A stretch of 44,932 nt of DNA from Paenibacillus puerhi. Its GTDB lineage: Bacteria; Bacillota; Bacilli; Paenibacillales; NBRC-103111. The stretch covers positions 1 to 44,932 of the forward strand of contig NZ_WUWM01000044.1 of NCBI RefSeq assembly GCF_009846885.1, given 5' to 3'. The translations under genes and the position numbers were made by a program. This document shows, in pieces, positions 25,316 to 34,885 of the stretch (positions are counted from its first letter, which is position 1; every line of letters begins with the position of its first letter). Below the pieces are notes generated by a model. That model saw only the letters and a list, made by a program, of their open reading frames with translations, made no database searches and had not been told where the DNA came from.

Positions 25316-26971
25316 CTACTCGACAACAGTAATCCCTTCAGCTGCCTCTAAGAAGAGCCTGCCATCGGAGTATTCAATCCGAATCGGTCCGCTAACAGTC
25401 AGGAACTCCAGACTGAACGCTTGCATCCCTTCCGGAATGCGAGGAGCGAACCGCAGCTCCGTCCAGCCCGGCTTCGATGGCGTGAGCCCAAGGATGTGTT
25501 CAATCAGTACAGGAATCGGAGAGCTGGCCCATCCATGACATAAGCTGGTGTTCCATTTCTGCTCCTTCCCCCAAGCTTCAAAGCACGAGGTCGCCCCTTC
25601 TCGCACCATGTTCACCCAGGAGCGCTCGTCCTCACACGTGATCAGTTCGTACTCCAGCTCGGTCTTCCCGTGAGCAGCGAGTGCTTTAAGAAGGAAATAG
25701 GACATGTACACGCCACAGCTTAGTCTTTTCTCAGCGATCAAGGAAACTAGAGTGTCAATCGAGTCGGAAGGAGCCATATCAAACAACAGCGGGAAAATAT
25801 TCGCGTGAAGCGAGCTATGGTCCGATTGTACAGCATCCGCGAACAGCTTCGTTTCCGGACGGTAAAAGGCGTTGGCAAAGGCTTGCTTCAGGGTCTGCAG
25901 CTCATCCTCATAAGGAATGTTCAAGATGTCACGAATCGCTTGAACGGTTTGGATGCAGCCGTAATAAAACACATTGATCACATTATGACAGCCGTCGCTT
26001 ACCGGCCGGGTTAAAGGGAAATCGTAGCCGTCCCGTAAATTATCCGGCCAATCGACCAGATTCCATTTTTCCTTGACGTTTTCGAGAAGCCCGTCCTCCC
26101 GGGCGTATTTCTTGAAATACGCGAGGATGCCCTCGGCGATGGGGTACATCTCCTCAAGGAACTCGCGGTCGGCGCTGTGCTGATAATAGGTTAGGAGCTG
26201 CATCGGCCATTGGAGCGAGAAGTCTGCAATCTCCTGCATGAAATTGCCCGGGGCAACTGCGAGCAGCCCAGGGCATACCTCTACCGATCGCGCAAAGTCG
26301 CGGATCGCCTTTTTAAACAAGCGCATATCTCCGCTTATATACATATGAGTGTGACCTATAATCGTGTTGTCGCCCAGATACTGCCCCTTCTCACGGGTAG
26401 GACAGTCGACGTAGTTCTCCTGCGCGCAAAGTTGAACGCCCAGCTTGCACATGTCCCAGATTTGCTTCAGCATCCGGTCCTTCGAATCGAAGCGGCATGC
26501 GGCTTCGTCCAGCGGGTAGTGCCGGACGATGGCAGCAAAGCTGTCCTCTCGCATGACCCCTGCGGGCCCGATCAGCTCCACATATCGGAACGCTTTATAC
26601 TCGTAAGGCTCAAGCGTGTCCTCTTGACCCGATAAGGTCCAGGTTTCCACGTAAGTACAGTTGCAGCGCATATCATATCTGACGGAACGTCCTCCCTGCT
26701 GCAGCTCCTCCCCGAAGCGCAGCTCTATCTGCTGCCCCGGCTCTCCGCAGGCTTTCAGCTCGAATTGTCCGGTAATTTCATGACCGAAATCGATCAAATA
26801 GTGACCTTCCGCCAATCGAATCACGTTTTGAATACCGTCATAATCGTAAAGCATATACCGTAAGGACCAAATAATCGGATACACCGTTAAACCCACGAAC
26901 AGGACCAAATTCGGGAGCAGCATGGCATAGAGCTGACGGTTCGGAAAGAACCTTCGTCTGGTAGATTTCAT
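25316..26971 (-). CDS. chimera: ABC permease first TM segment fused to GH78 rhamnosidase
   Basis: Residues 1-45 (NRQLYAMLLPNLVLFVGLTV then YPIIWSLRYMLYDYDGI) are the start of a MalF/YteP-type sugar permease: a basic N-terminus and first membrane helix. From about residue 47 the protein is the second half of a GH78 alpha-L-rhamnosidase: YLIDFGHEITGQFELKACGE, ENYVDCPTREKGQYLGDN (catalytic-acid region), SFEA-type barrel end CFEAWGKEQKWNTSLCHGW, and a C-terminal beta domain. It is 551 residues; GH78 enzymes are usually 850-1000, so the N-terminal beta domains are lost. The fusion is in frame and the ORF intact, with AGGTG before the ATG. If made, it would be an externally facing, membrane-anchored enzyme. 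It probably arose by deletion between a permease and a GH78 gene. Confidence 0.8.
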   Translation of the reverse strand: MKSTRRRFFPNRQLYAMLLPNLVLFVGLTVYPIIWSLRYMLYDYDGIQNVIRLAEGHYLIDFGHEITGQFELKACGEPGQQIELRFGEELQQGGRSVRYDMRCNCTYVETWTLSGQEDTLEPYEYKAFRYVELIGPAGVMREDSFAAIVRHYPLDEAACRFDSKDRMLKQIWDMCKLGVQLCAQENYVDCPTREKGQYLGDNTIIGHTHMYISGDMRLFKKAIRDFARSVEVCPGLLAVAPGNFMQEIADFSLQWPMQLLTYYQHSADREFLEEMYPIAEGILAYFKKYAREDGLLENVKEKWNLVDWPDNLRDGYDFPLTRPVSDGCHNVINVFYYGCIQTVQAIRDILNIPYEDELQTLKQAFANAFYRPETKLFADAVQSDHSSLHANIFPLLFDMAPSDSIDTLVSLIAEKRLSCGVYMSYFLLKALAAHGKTELEYELITCEDERSWVNMVREGATSCFEAWGKEQKWNTSLCHGWASSPIPVLIEHILGLTPSKPGWTELRFAPRIPEGMQAFSLEFLTVSGPIRIEYSDGRLFLEAAEGITVVE

Positions 26972-27282
26972 CGTGCTTTCACCTCAGCAAGTTCTTATGG
27001 ACTATAAGGGAAGGAAGAAGATTGCGCTTTCATTCCTTTCTACATTTGAACTATATCATGTAGGCCCTAACGTGATAATCGAAAAAATGAAGGTTCCATG
27101 TATAAAAAAAAGCGGTATTTTGTTTGTTACAGCACTTATCCACTGATCGTCAGCGCATCCTCATTACACGTATAAACAAAAAGAGCGAATTTTGCGCGTA
27201 TTCTTCTGCCCTGGGCGAATGGGTCGAATCGGCAAAATGTTTTTGCGAATCAGCGCTTCAACATCGTTCATTTTCGGGCAAA

Positions 27283-27320
27283 AAAAAGAGCGGGCTATCT
27301 TTCGATAACCTGCTCTTTTT
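27283..27320. terminator. bidirectional terminator after the binding-protein gene
   Basis: AAAAAGAGCGGG..TATC pairs with GATA..CCTGCTCTTTTT around a TTTC loop, with T-runs on both strands. It separates the binding-protein gene from the chimeric gene downstream. Confidence 0.82.
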
Positions 27321-27358
27321 CTTTATTTTTGGCTCTGTACCCTAACTTAATGACAATG

Positions 27359-27406
27359 GCTCTGCGAGCCCGTGATCCTCCATTTAGCAAATATTCAACC
27401 CCATTC
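27359..27406. repeat. dispersed intergenic repeat, copy B
   Basis: gctctgcgagcccgtgatcc and following bases match 22872-22920. In this copy the hairpin arms are no longer complementary, so it is not a terminator here. Confidence 0.55.
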
Positions 27407-27431
27407 TTCCTTCAGCCGGCGAACGCACCAT

Positions 27432-29048
27432 TCACTCTTTCGAAGAACTTCCGTACCAGTGATTCGCTTCCTTCAAAACCTGCTCGCCGCCCGCTTCCAT
27501 AAACGCCTTGACGAACACATCAAAATAATCGACGGGCATATCCCCCGTAATGATGGACATATAAGCCTTGTTGCGAAGCTTGATCAGGTCCGGACTGTAC
27601 TGATTTAGGGAAGGTAAGGAAACCTTCAAAGCATTGTAAACCCCATGCTTATCCAGCCCAAGCGTGGAGGCCCATTTCTCCCTCCGGCCTTTAGGCGGCT
27701 CTGGAACCATCATGCCGATATTGGCGCCGATGTGATTTGTATAATTGACCCTCTTGTCAAACGGCGGCAGGATGACGACATCGTCCTTAGCAGGTCCGGC
27801 CCACTTCCAATGCTGTCCTTGGATTCCGTATTTCATCGTCATGTTCGCTTCCAGATCAGGGTTCGCGCTGACATAATCGAGAATTTCGAGAATTTTGGCC
27901 AGCTTTCCGGGCTCGTTTATCGCATGTGCCCCGATAGCCGTATAGCTCATCAGCCTGTCATAGGCCTTGGATCCGCTCTTTCCAAGCGGTCCGGTCACGG
28001 GTTGTCCGAAGGTGATCCTGGCCTTGTCGTTCTTTCGGATAAGCTCTAACGCATTGAACGCCGCTTCGACCGGAACCTCTTCGCCTTTGTCGCCTACAAC
28101 GTTATAGTCGCCGGCTTGAACCCAGTGATAGTAGTTGCCCATCGAGGTCATCCCGACTCGGCCATGAATAAAGGCATGGGACAAGTGCTTATAGCCGCCC
28201 ATGTTTTCGCCGGTGACGAACTCGGGATCAATGACGCCGTCTCTATACCACTTTTGCAAATACCGGAGCGCTTCTTTCATCTCCGGCTCTAGCGCCCCGA
28301 TGACGAGACGTTGATCCTTTTCCGCAAAATATAGCTGCTCGGTGAACACCATCTGTCCGAACGCGCCGAATACAACGTTCATCCCTTCGCTAGAGAGGCC
28401 ATACGTATCGTGCCTGCCGTTGCGATCCGGATCATCGCGGGTGAAGGCATACATCACCTTCTCGAACTCCGCCAAGGTTGCGGGAGGCTGAAGGCCAAGC
28501 TCCTTCAGCCAATCCTCTCTGTACACAACGGGAACCCGGTATTGATTGGTCGCATTGACAACCGGAATGCCATACTGTTTCCCTTCAATCCGACCATATT
28601 CCATATATCCCGGAGCATAGGCATGGATGACCCGGGTCAGGTTCGGCGCATATCGCTCCAGCATGCCCTGCGGGATTTCGGCGAGCACATGCTGATTCCG
28701 GTACTTCAGGAGATCATACGACTGCCGGATTCGGAACAGGTCGGGGATTTCGCCCTGTGCCAGCTTGAGATCCAGCAGCGCTTCATAGTTTGTATTTTCA
28801 AGATTCCAAATATCCAGATCCACATTGAATTTCTCTTCCAGAACCCGAATCATTTCCGCATCCTCGGGGACCGCCTCATTCAGGTGCATCGTCCACGAAA
28901 TTTTATACCGCTTGTCCTGCGTGAGTTCCGGTGAATCCGAAGAGACCTCGACCTCCAGTTTCTGTTCATCTGACGCACGGCAAGCCGTTAATAGAAGAGC
29001 CAATCCTAGCAGGATAAGCTCCCATCGGCGACTAAGAACCATTTTCAT
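27432..29048 (-). CDS. LplA/YtcQ-like sugar-binding lipoprotein
   Basis: This is a 538-residue extracellular solute-binding protein with lipobox LLTAC (lipid anchor at Cys23). Blocks such as YKISWTMHLNEAVPEDAEMI, YAFTRDDPDRNGRHDTYGLS and YRKLR-like C-terminal sequence are characteristic of the large LplA/YtcQ group, which works with YteP/YtcP-type permeases on rhamnogalacturonan-derived sugars in Bacillus. Here both permease genes are missing: only the first 45 codons of one survive, fused to the GH78 fragment. The AraC-type gene lies just upstream on the same strand with a 33-nt gap. The transporter is therefore probably crippled unless another permease pair accepts it. Confidence 0.87.
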   Translation of the reverse strand: MKMVLSRRWELILLGLALLLTACRASDEQKLEVEVSSDSPELTQDKRYKISWTMHLNEAVPEDAEMIRVLEEKFNVDLDIWNLENTNYEALLDLKLAQGEIPDLFRIRQSYDLLKYRNQHVLAEIPQGMLERYAPNLTRVIHAYAPGYMEYGRIEGKQYGIPVVNATNQYRVPVVYREDWLKELGLQPPATLAEFEKVMYAFTRDDPDRNGRHDTYGLSSEGMNVVFGAFGQMVFTEQLYFAEKDQRLVIGALEPEMKEALRYLQKWYRDGVIDPEFVTGENMGGYKHLSHAFIHGRVGMTSMGNYYHWVQAGDYNVVGDKGEEVPVEAAFNALELIRKNDKARITFGQPVTGPLGKSGSKAYDRLMSYTAIGAHAINEPGKLAKILEILDYVSANPDLEANMTMKYGIQGQHWKWAGPAKDDVVILPPFDKRVNYTNHIGANIGMMVPEPPKGRREKWASTLGLDKHGVYNALKVSLPSLNQYSPDLIKLRNKAYMSIITGDMPVDYFDVFVKAFMEAGGEQVLKEANHWYGSSSKE

Positions 29049-29081
29049 AAGCGAGCCTGACCTTTCCTAGTAAAGAAATGG

Positions 29082-31412
29082 CTACCCGTGCTTCAACATA
29101 CTCCGGACATAATGTTTAGGCGTGCATCCATTCATTTCCTTAAACTTTTTAATAAAGTAGGCCGGTGTTCCATAACCGACAGCACTCGCAATCTGCTCAA
29201 CGGTCAGGCTGTTATTCTTCATCAGCTCCAGTGCCCCCTCCATCCGTTTCTGCGTGACGAACTCCGTATAGCCGATTCCCGTTTCTTCCTTGAAAATTTT
29301 GCTCAGGTATTTCGGGCTTAAAAAGACCTTCGCCGCAACCGCGTCCAGCGAAAGATCTTCCGATAGGTGCGAGCAGATATAATGTTTGACAGCTTCTATG
29401 CTATCCATGGCCCGCTCGTCACTGCGCTTCTCCAGATGGCCGTAACACTCGGCTATGGACGAAACCAGCCATTCCCGGAAGTTATGGATGTCATAGATGG
29501 AATGGTATTGCTTGTATACATCGATCTGAAAGGGACCGGCATGCTTAAACCTCGTGTTTTTCAAAAAATCGGCGTACATCGAGATCATATGCCTGAGCAT
29601 AAATTGACCGTAATCCGCCGCATACGTGCCTTCCTTCAATTCTCTCAATAAATTGTCGATCGCGACGGTCACGCCATCCAAACTTCTGGCTTGCAGCTTT
29701 TCTTTAAATTTCAATAGAACGGATTGCGGGATTTCCAGATGGCTATGTTCCCGGTTCAACAGGCTGAATTCCCGAATAATCGAAGCTTCCGGGAAGAAAA
29801 AACCGTATTTAATCAAAATCTGCGCGGCGGCAAAGCTTCGATGCACCCCAGTCCATTCATCTTCCCATATGCCCCATGCGATTTTAAAATCAAGCCCAAA
29901 CTGAGCCTTGACATCTACTAAAATCTGGTTCGATATTGACTCCAGCAAGGCGTCTTTCGGATGATGCGCACATACAATCACGACAATTTTGCGATCCGGC
30001 AGCTCTTCCGCAATCAAGTGCGCTTCCTCCATACCGGCTGCTTCCAATTGATTGATCAGCTTGTACATGGCATACTGATTCGCCTTGGAGCCAAGCTCCC
30101 TGAAGCCTTTGCTTACCGGGTCGATCACCATGCAGCAATAGCTGGAGAAGTCCATCGATAAGTTCAGCGATAAGAGCTGTTCTTCCAGCTCATCGGCCTT
30201 GTAGCCGTTTCGGAGCATATTCAGCACGACATTGTGCTTGATCACCGGTTTATTGGCCTGAAGCGTCTCCTCCAGGCTGCTTACCTTGCTGCTCAGCTTA
30301 TGAATGGCCGTATCGATCAGCGCGTACTCATTATGCCGGGTTTCGGAAGGATGGTCGAACAAGCCTTTAATTTTGCTCATTAACCGCTTGATCGGAGAAT
30401 AGCTGACGACGGTGAAAACACCGGAGAGAACCATGCCAATGAGGATGGCGAGCAAGCAGATAAGCAAGATGACCTTCTGCAACACGATGGACTTTTCATA
30501 GAAGCTGTTTTCCTGAATGACATTGTAGATTTTCCACCCGGTGGACGGAAGTTTATGGTGGGATACGACATAGTCGGTATCCTCGATAGTTTCGTTGTAG
30601 CTTTGCGCATCGGCTTGGGAGGCAAGCATGTTTGCGATTCGTGCAGGCTCTGCGGCCCTGCCCCCGAGTAAAGTTTTATCTGCCGCCGACATCACGGTTC
30701 CCTGCTGATCGATCAGGTAGGTGTTTGGATAGTCAGCTGGCATCATTTGCCGGAGAATGCCGCTAAAAGCGGATTCTTTGATATCGATACCGATCATCAG
30801 GTCGGAGCCTTCGCCCGCCGAATTGAACGGATAGCTATGGGCATACGTAATGAGCGGCTCCTTCCTGTTACTGCCGGAAACGCTCGCATAGATATCCTGG
30901 GGCACCATGCGCGGCTCGGTCCACAGATAGCTGCTCTTGGCACGCTGCAGCCTGTCGATCCACCCCATCGTTTGGTAGACTTCACTGCGCGTATCAACCC
31001 CGTATTTCAGCCCGTACAGGGAGGAGATCATGACGTCAGTGCCCGGATAGTACAAATGAATCGCATGCACAAGGTCCGAATTCGTAATGACCTTCTGCTT
31101 CAACAGATCCTGAATATCAAGGATGGTACTGGTTTGTCCTTGAAAAGAACCCCTCGCCGCGTCGATATTCAGCGTCTTTCCGAGTGTCATATCCAAATAA
31201 ATCTTATTGACCCGCTCGACAACGGCAGATTCCATAGTATGGGCCGCGTTTTTTAGCATCAGCTGGTTCTTGCTTCGGATTTCTTCGTTATAGTTTCGAG
31301 GGACGATCATATAGAATATGGAACACAGCAAGAGAACGACGATAATGACGATCGTCAGATAAGAAATGGCCAAGTTGGCAAACACGGTGTTCATCCTTCT
31401 CATCACTTTCAT
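29082..31412 (-). CDS. membrane-bound AraC-family regulator (YtdP-like)
   Basis: This is a 776-residue one-component regulator. A membrane segment (about 12-36) is followed by a dCache-like extracellular domain (about 40-305), a second membrane segment (about 310-335), a cytoplasmic linker region, and a C-terminal AraC double helix-turn-helix (SLDAVAAKVFLSPKYLSKIF, then QIASAVGYGTPAYFIKKFKE). Size and layout match Bacillus YtdP, which sits beside the ytcQ/yteP genes. It likely senses an extracellular sugar and activates the binding-protein gene downstream. The binding-protein gene follows after 33 nt without a terminator. Confidence 0.87.
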   Translation of the reverse strand: MKVMRRMNTVFANLAISYLTIVIIVVLLLCSIFYMIVPRNYNEEIRSKNQLMLKNAAHTMESAVVERVNKIYLDMTLGKTLNIDAARGSFQGQTSTILDIQDLLKQKVITNSDLVHAIHLYYPGTDVMISSLYGLKYGVDTRSEVYQTMGWIDRLQRAKSSYLWTEPRMVPQDIYASVSGSNRKEPLITYAHSYPFNSAGEGSDLMIGIDIKESAFSGILRQMMPADYPNTYLIDQQGTVMSAADKTLLGGRAAEPARIANMLASQADAQSYNETIEDTDYVVSHHKLPSTGWKIYNVIQENSFYEKSIVLQKVILLICLLAILIGMVLSGVFTVVSYSPIKRLMSKIKGLFDHPSETRHNEYALIDTAIHKLSSKVSSLEETLQANKPVIKHNVVLNMLRNGYKADELEEQLLSLNLSMDFSSYCCMVIDPVSKGFRELGSKANQYAMYKLINQLEAAGMEEAHLIAEELPDRKIVVIVCAHHPKDALLESISNQILVDVKAQFGLDFKIAWGIWEDEWTGVHRSFAAAQILIKYGFFFPEASIIREFSLLNREHSHLEIPQSVLLKFKEKLQARSLDGVTVAIDNLLRELKEGTYAADYGQFMLRHMISMYADFLKNTRFKHAGPFQIDVYKQYHSIYDIHNFREWLVSSIAECYGHLEKRSDERAMDSIEAVKHYICSHLSEDLSLDAVAAKVFLSPKYLSKIFKEETGIGYTEFVTQKRMEGALELMKNNSLTVEQIASAVGYGTPAYFIKKFKEMNGCTPKHYVRSMLKHG

Positions 31413-31761
31413 CTCTTTCCCTTCCTTCCATCTTCCAATTATACATCATCAAAATGAAGGGTTTGGTCCATTTACAGAAACTTAACAGCACGCCCGGACA
31501 ATCGCACTCATGCCGATTCTGCTCTTCGCATCCTGGGTGACGTATCAGGAGCGACGGGCCCGAAACCCTATGCATCGTCCCGGACCGTACGATTTTTATA
31601 TCATGTGGAAATTGTTCTATTGAGGCGCATCTCCCCGAATGCTAGATTGATGTCGTACCTCAATTTGCTTGGAGAAGGGTGATGGAAGAGAATGCTGACA
31701 TAGCGACAATAACAATACGAATCGACGATAAACTAAGAGATTGAGAGGGAGGCACTTACAC
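31413..31761. other. divergent promoter region, no gene
   Basis: About 350 bp lie between the AraC-type gene and the phosphatase gene. No strong promoter pair, cre site or Pho-box array is apparent by eye. The only certain element is GAGGGAGG at 31743-31751, the ribosome site of the phosphatase gene. Confidence 0.45.
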
Positions 31762-34700
31762 ATGAACACAAAAAAAACCTTATCCGCTGCGCTAAGCCTT
31801 GCCCTGCTGCTTAATACGATTCCGGCACAAATCGCTAGCGCTGCAGCAGACAGACCAGCCACATCGGCGCAACCGGCTCCTGAAGTATATTCGGCTATTG
31901 AGCTGCCATCAACGCCGGACTGGGGGCATTTCATCGATACGTATAAAGGTAATCAAGCGGCGAACAGCTCAGTCGCTTCCAACCCGGCCATCGGCGTGCT
32001 ATCTCCATTTTTGGAGCTGTGGACGCCCGGAAGCTCCTGGGATAACGGTACCAAGCTGAACAGCGGCGTCCTCGACGCCAATATTCAGAAGGTGGTCGAC
32101 ATTGCCGCCACCCGAACCCCGGCCGAAGCCGAGGCGGCCTATTACGATGACCGCAGAAAGCAAAGCTACGGCGCCATCGAGGGCCTTGGCTCGCTCACCG
32201 ATGTGTATCGCGCGAAGGCGGGCGCCACGACGACGATCAATGACATCCCGGACGACGCTACCACAAAAAAATACGATGATGGCGGAACAGACGCCGGCGA
32301 CCCGGACTCGGAGCTCGGCCGGATCGTGACATTGGTCAAAACCTTGCGCGGCAACTATTCGTCCACGAATCCGGCAAAAAATTTCTATAGCTATAAACGC
32401 CCGTTCCGCTGGGCCGACACGCCGGTTATCGTTCCCTCTCTGGTGCCTGCCATAAGTAAGACACCCGAAACAGACGGCGGCTTTCCGAGCGGACACACGA
32501 ATGCCTCTTATCTAAGCGCGTTCGCGATGGCCTACGCTGTGCCGGAGCGCTTCCAGGAGCTGCTGACGCGGGCATCGGAAATGGGTCACAGCCGGGTCGT
32601 ATCCGGCATGCACTCTCCCCTGGATGTGATGGGCGGAAGGGTAATGGCGACGGCACTGTCGGCTGCCATCCTGGCCGATCCGGACCATGCGGTCGTGAAG
32701 AAGGCCGCTTATGAGGAAGCGCACGCGAAGCTGCTCACGCAAACCGGTACGGCAGAGGATCGGTTCAGCGATTATGCCCAGAATAAAGCGCAATATACGG
32801 AGCGTTTGACCTACGGCTTCAGCCCGATTGGTGCTGCAACCAAGCCGGTAACGGTGCCGAAGGGCGCCGAGGTGCTGCTGGAAACCCGTCTGCCTTACCT
32901 GGTGGACACGCAGCGCCGGGAGGTTCTGGCGACCACCGGCCTTCCTTCCGGTTATCCTGTGCTGGATGACCCCGAGGGCTGGGGCAGGCTGAATCTCTTT
33001 GCTGCCGCTGACGGGTATGGCGCCTTCAACCAAGATGTGACGGTGACCATGGACGCATACCAAGTCGGCTTCCATGCTAGCGATCGCTGGCGGAACGATA
33101 TTTCCGGCACGGGCAAGCTGACCAAAGCGGGATCGGGAACGCTCAAGCTACAGGGCAGCAACTCCTATTCCGGCGGCACGCAGATAAACGGAGGCACGCT
33201 CGTAGGCGAGTCCCAGACGGCATTCGGAACAGGCGATGTGACCGTTAACGAGGGAAGCCTGGTTAAACAAGTTTCCGGCAGGATGATCATCGGAGGGGAT
33301 TATACGCAGTCTGCAGGAGGTACGCTCGAGCTGAGCCTTAGCAGCGCTAGCGATCTGCTTGATATCCAAGGTGCGGTCCGTGCGAACGGCAAATTGCTTC
33401 TGAAATTTACGGATCATTACGTGCCTGGCGGCGCAATCACCATCATGACCCATGGCAAGGAGCAGCGGACCGGACAGTTCGCCTCTGTTGAAACAGCAGG
33501 CTTGCCAAGCTCGTACAAAGCGAAGCTTAGCTATCAGTCCGATCGTATTCAGGTAACGTTTGACGATGAATCGTCGCCATCCTCAAGCACGGAAGGTTCT
33601 TCTTCGCCAGGCGCATCTGCGCCGTCCGTGGATACAAAGCCAGCTGGTGAGAGTACGTTGCCAGCCGTTGTCGAGCCGAATAAGCTAATCCTATCGGTTC
33701 CTGCAGCAGTGGACGCTAGCGGGAGAGCCATGGCGAGAGTAGAAGCTTCCCAGCTAAGCGATTTGCTGAATAAGATCAATTCCTTGCCTGAGAAGAGTGA
33801 TCAACTGGTAGCAGAACTGAAAGTAACCGTCACAGGACAGGCGAAATCGGCAGCGCTCACCCTTTCCAAAGAAGCGATTGTCAAGCTGTCGAATAGCAAA
33901 GCGAAGGAAGTCGTCATTACAACCCCGTTCGGAAGTCTGCTGTTTGGCAAAGCCGCGTGGGAGAGCTTGAACCATGCAGCGGGAGAGCAGATCCAGATCG
34001 AGCTCGCTTCAGCGGACACAGCAGCTTTCGCTGCCGAAGCCAAACGCCTGATCGGCAAGAGGCCGGCGCTGAAGGTAACCGTTCAATCCGGGGCTTCCTC
34101 CATCGCCCGCTTGGACGGCAACAGCATCGAGATTCGCATCCCGTATCAGCCGGCGCAAGGGGAAGACTTGACGGCGCTTGTCATCAGCGAAATCGATACC
34201 CATGGTCAGGCTCGTATTCTCCCGCAATCAGGCTTTAGCCAGCGTGATGGACAGGCTCGCTTCCGGACCGATCAGCTCGGCGCCTATGCCGTAAGCTATA
34301 ACCAAGTGAGCTTCGATGACACGCCAGGGCACTGGGCTAGCAGCTATACGTCTTACCTGGCTGCGCGCGGCATCGCAACCGGCGCCGGCGACAACACGTT
34401 CGCTCCCGATGCCAGCATCACGCGAGCCGAATTTTCCAAAATGCTGGCGGGCCTCGCTCATGCCGATGTATCCAGCGATTCATCTTCGGTATTCGCCGAT
34501 GTCCAAGCAAACGATTGGTATATGCCATATGTCGCTTGGGGTTCCAAGCATAACCTAATCCAAGGGGATGCCAATCAGCAGTTCCGGCCGAATGCCCCGA
34601 TCAGCCGCGAAGAATTGTCCGTCATGCTAAGCAGGTTTGCCGATCTGACCGGCTATACCTTGCCAGTCGCTGTCGATGACGCCGGCTTTACCGACCGGCA

Positions 34701-34857
34701 GCAGATCAGCTCTTGGGCGGCTGATGCCGTCAGCGCCTTGCATCAAGCGGGCTTCATTGTCGGCAAGGGCAATCAGCAGTTTGACCCGCAGGGCCTTGCA
34801 ACAAGAGCGGAGGCCGCGAAGCTGTTGACGATGTTCCTTCAAGGAATAATGAAGTAA
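31762..34857 (+). CDS. SLH-anchored PAP2 acid phosphatase with PATR repeat
   Basis: This is a 1031-residue secreted surface enzyme. Signal peptide 1-28 ends near ASAAA. The full PAP2 signature is present: K206-x6-R213-P214, PSGH at 242-245, and S277-R278-x5-H284-x3-D288. Residues about 448-530 contain an autotransporter-associated beta-strand repeat (KAGSGTLKLQGSNSYSGGT then INGGTL). A Ser/Pro-rich linker (about 600-635) leads to an unassigned beta-rich domain (about 640-840). Three SLH domains fill 850-1031 (FDDTPGHWASSYTSYLAARG, FADVQANDWYMPYVAWGS, FTDRQQISSWAADAVSALHQ) and bind pyruvylated wall polymer. It probably frees phosphate at the cell surface. The ATG is 9 nt after GAGGGAGG. Confidence 0.88.
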   Translation: MNTKKTLSAALSLALLLNTIPAQIASAAADRPATSAQPAPEVYSAIELPSTPDWGHFIDTYKGNQAANSSVASNPAIGVLSPFLELWTPGSSWDNGTKLNSGVLDANIQKVVDIAATRTPAEAEAAYYDDRRKQSYGAIEGLGSLTDVYRAKAGATTTINDIPDDATTKKYDDGGTDAGDPDSELGRIVTLVKTLRGNYSSTNPAKNFYSYKRPFRWADTPVIVPSLVPAISKTPETDGGFPSGHTNASYLSAFAMAYAVPERFQELLTRASEMGHSRVVSGMHSPLDVMGGRVMATALSAAILADPDHAVVKKAAYEEAHAKLLTQTGTAEDRFSDYAQNKAQYTERLTYGFSPIGAATKPVTVPKGAEVLLETRLPYLVDTQRREVLATTGLPSGYPVLDDPEGWGRLNLFAAADGYGAFNQDVTVTMDAYQVGFHASDRWRNDISGTGKLTKAGSGTLKLQGSNSYSGGTQINGGTLVGESQTAFGTGDVTVNEGSLVKQVSGRMIIGGDYTQSAGGTLELSLSSASDLLDIQGAVRANGKLLLKFTDHYVPGGAITIMTHGKEQRTGQFASVETAGLPSSYKAKLSYQSDRIQVTFDDESSPSSSTEGSSSPGASAPSVDTKPAGESTLPAVVEPNKLILSVPAAVDASGRAMARVEASQLSDLLNKINSLPEKSDQLVAELKVTVTGQAKSAALTLSKEAIVKLSNSKAKEVVITTPFGSLLFGKAAWESLNHAAGEQIQIELASADTAAFAAEAKRLIGKRPALKVTVQSGASSIARLDGNSIEIRIPYQPAQGEDLTALVISEIDTHGQARILPQSGFSQRDGQARFRTDQLGAYAVSYNQVSFDDTPGHWASSYTSYLAARGIATGAGDNTFAPDASITRAEFSKMLAGLAHADVSSDSSSVFADVQANDWYMPYVAWGSKHNLIQGDANQQFRPNAPISREELSVMLSRFADLTGYTLPVAVDDAGFTDRQQISSWAADAVSALHQAGFIVGKGNQQFDPQGLATRAEAAKLLTMFLQGIMK

Positions 34858-34885
34858 AAAAAGCTAGCATCCATCGTACGCCAAT

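Larger units (their letters stand above)
26972..27431. other. interval between chimeric gene and binding-protein gene
   Basis: It contains a terminator (27283-27320) and a copy of a dispersed repeat (27359-27406). The 310 bp upstream of the chimeric gene must hold its promoter if it is expressed; no clear -35/-10 pair stands out. No gene is visible. Confidence 0.5.

Noticed and set aside
31288..31575. 95-codon frame at the start of the AraC-type gene and its upstream region
   Set aside because: It overlaps the real regulator in another frame and has no start context.
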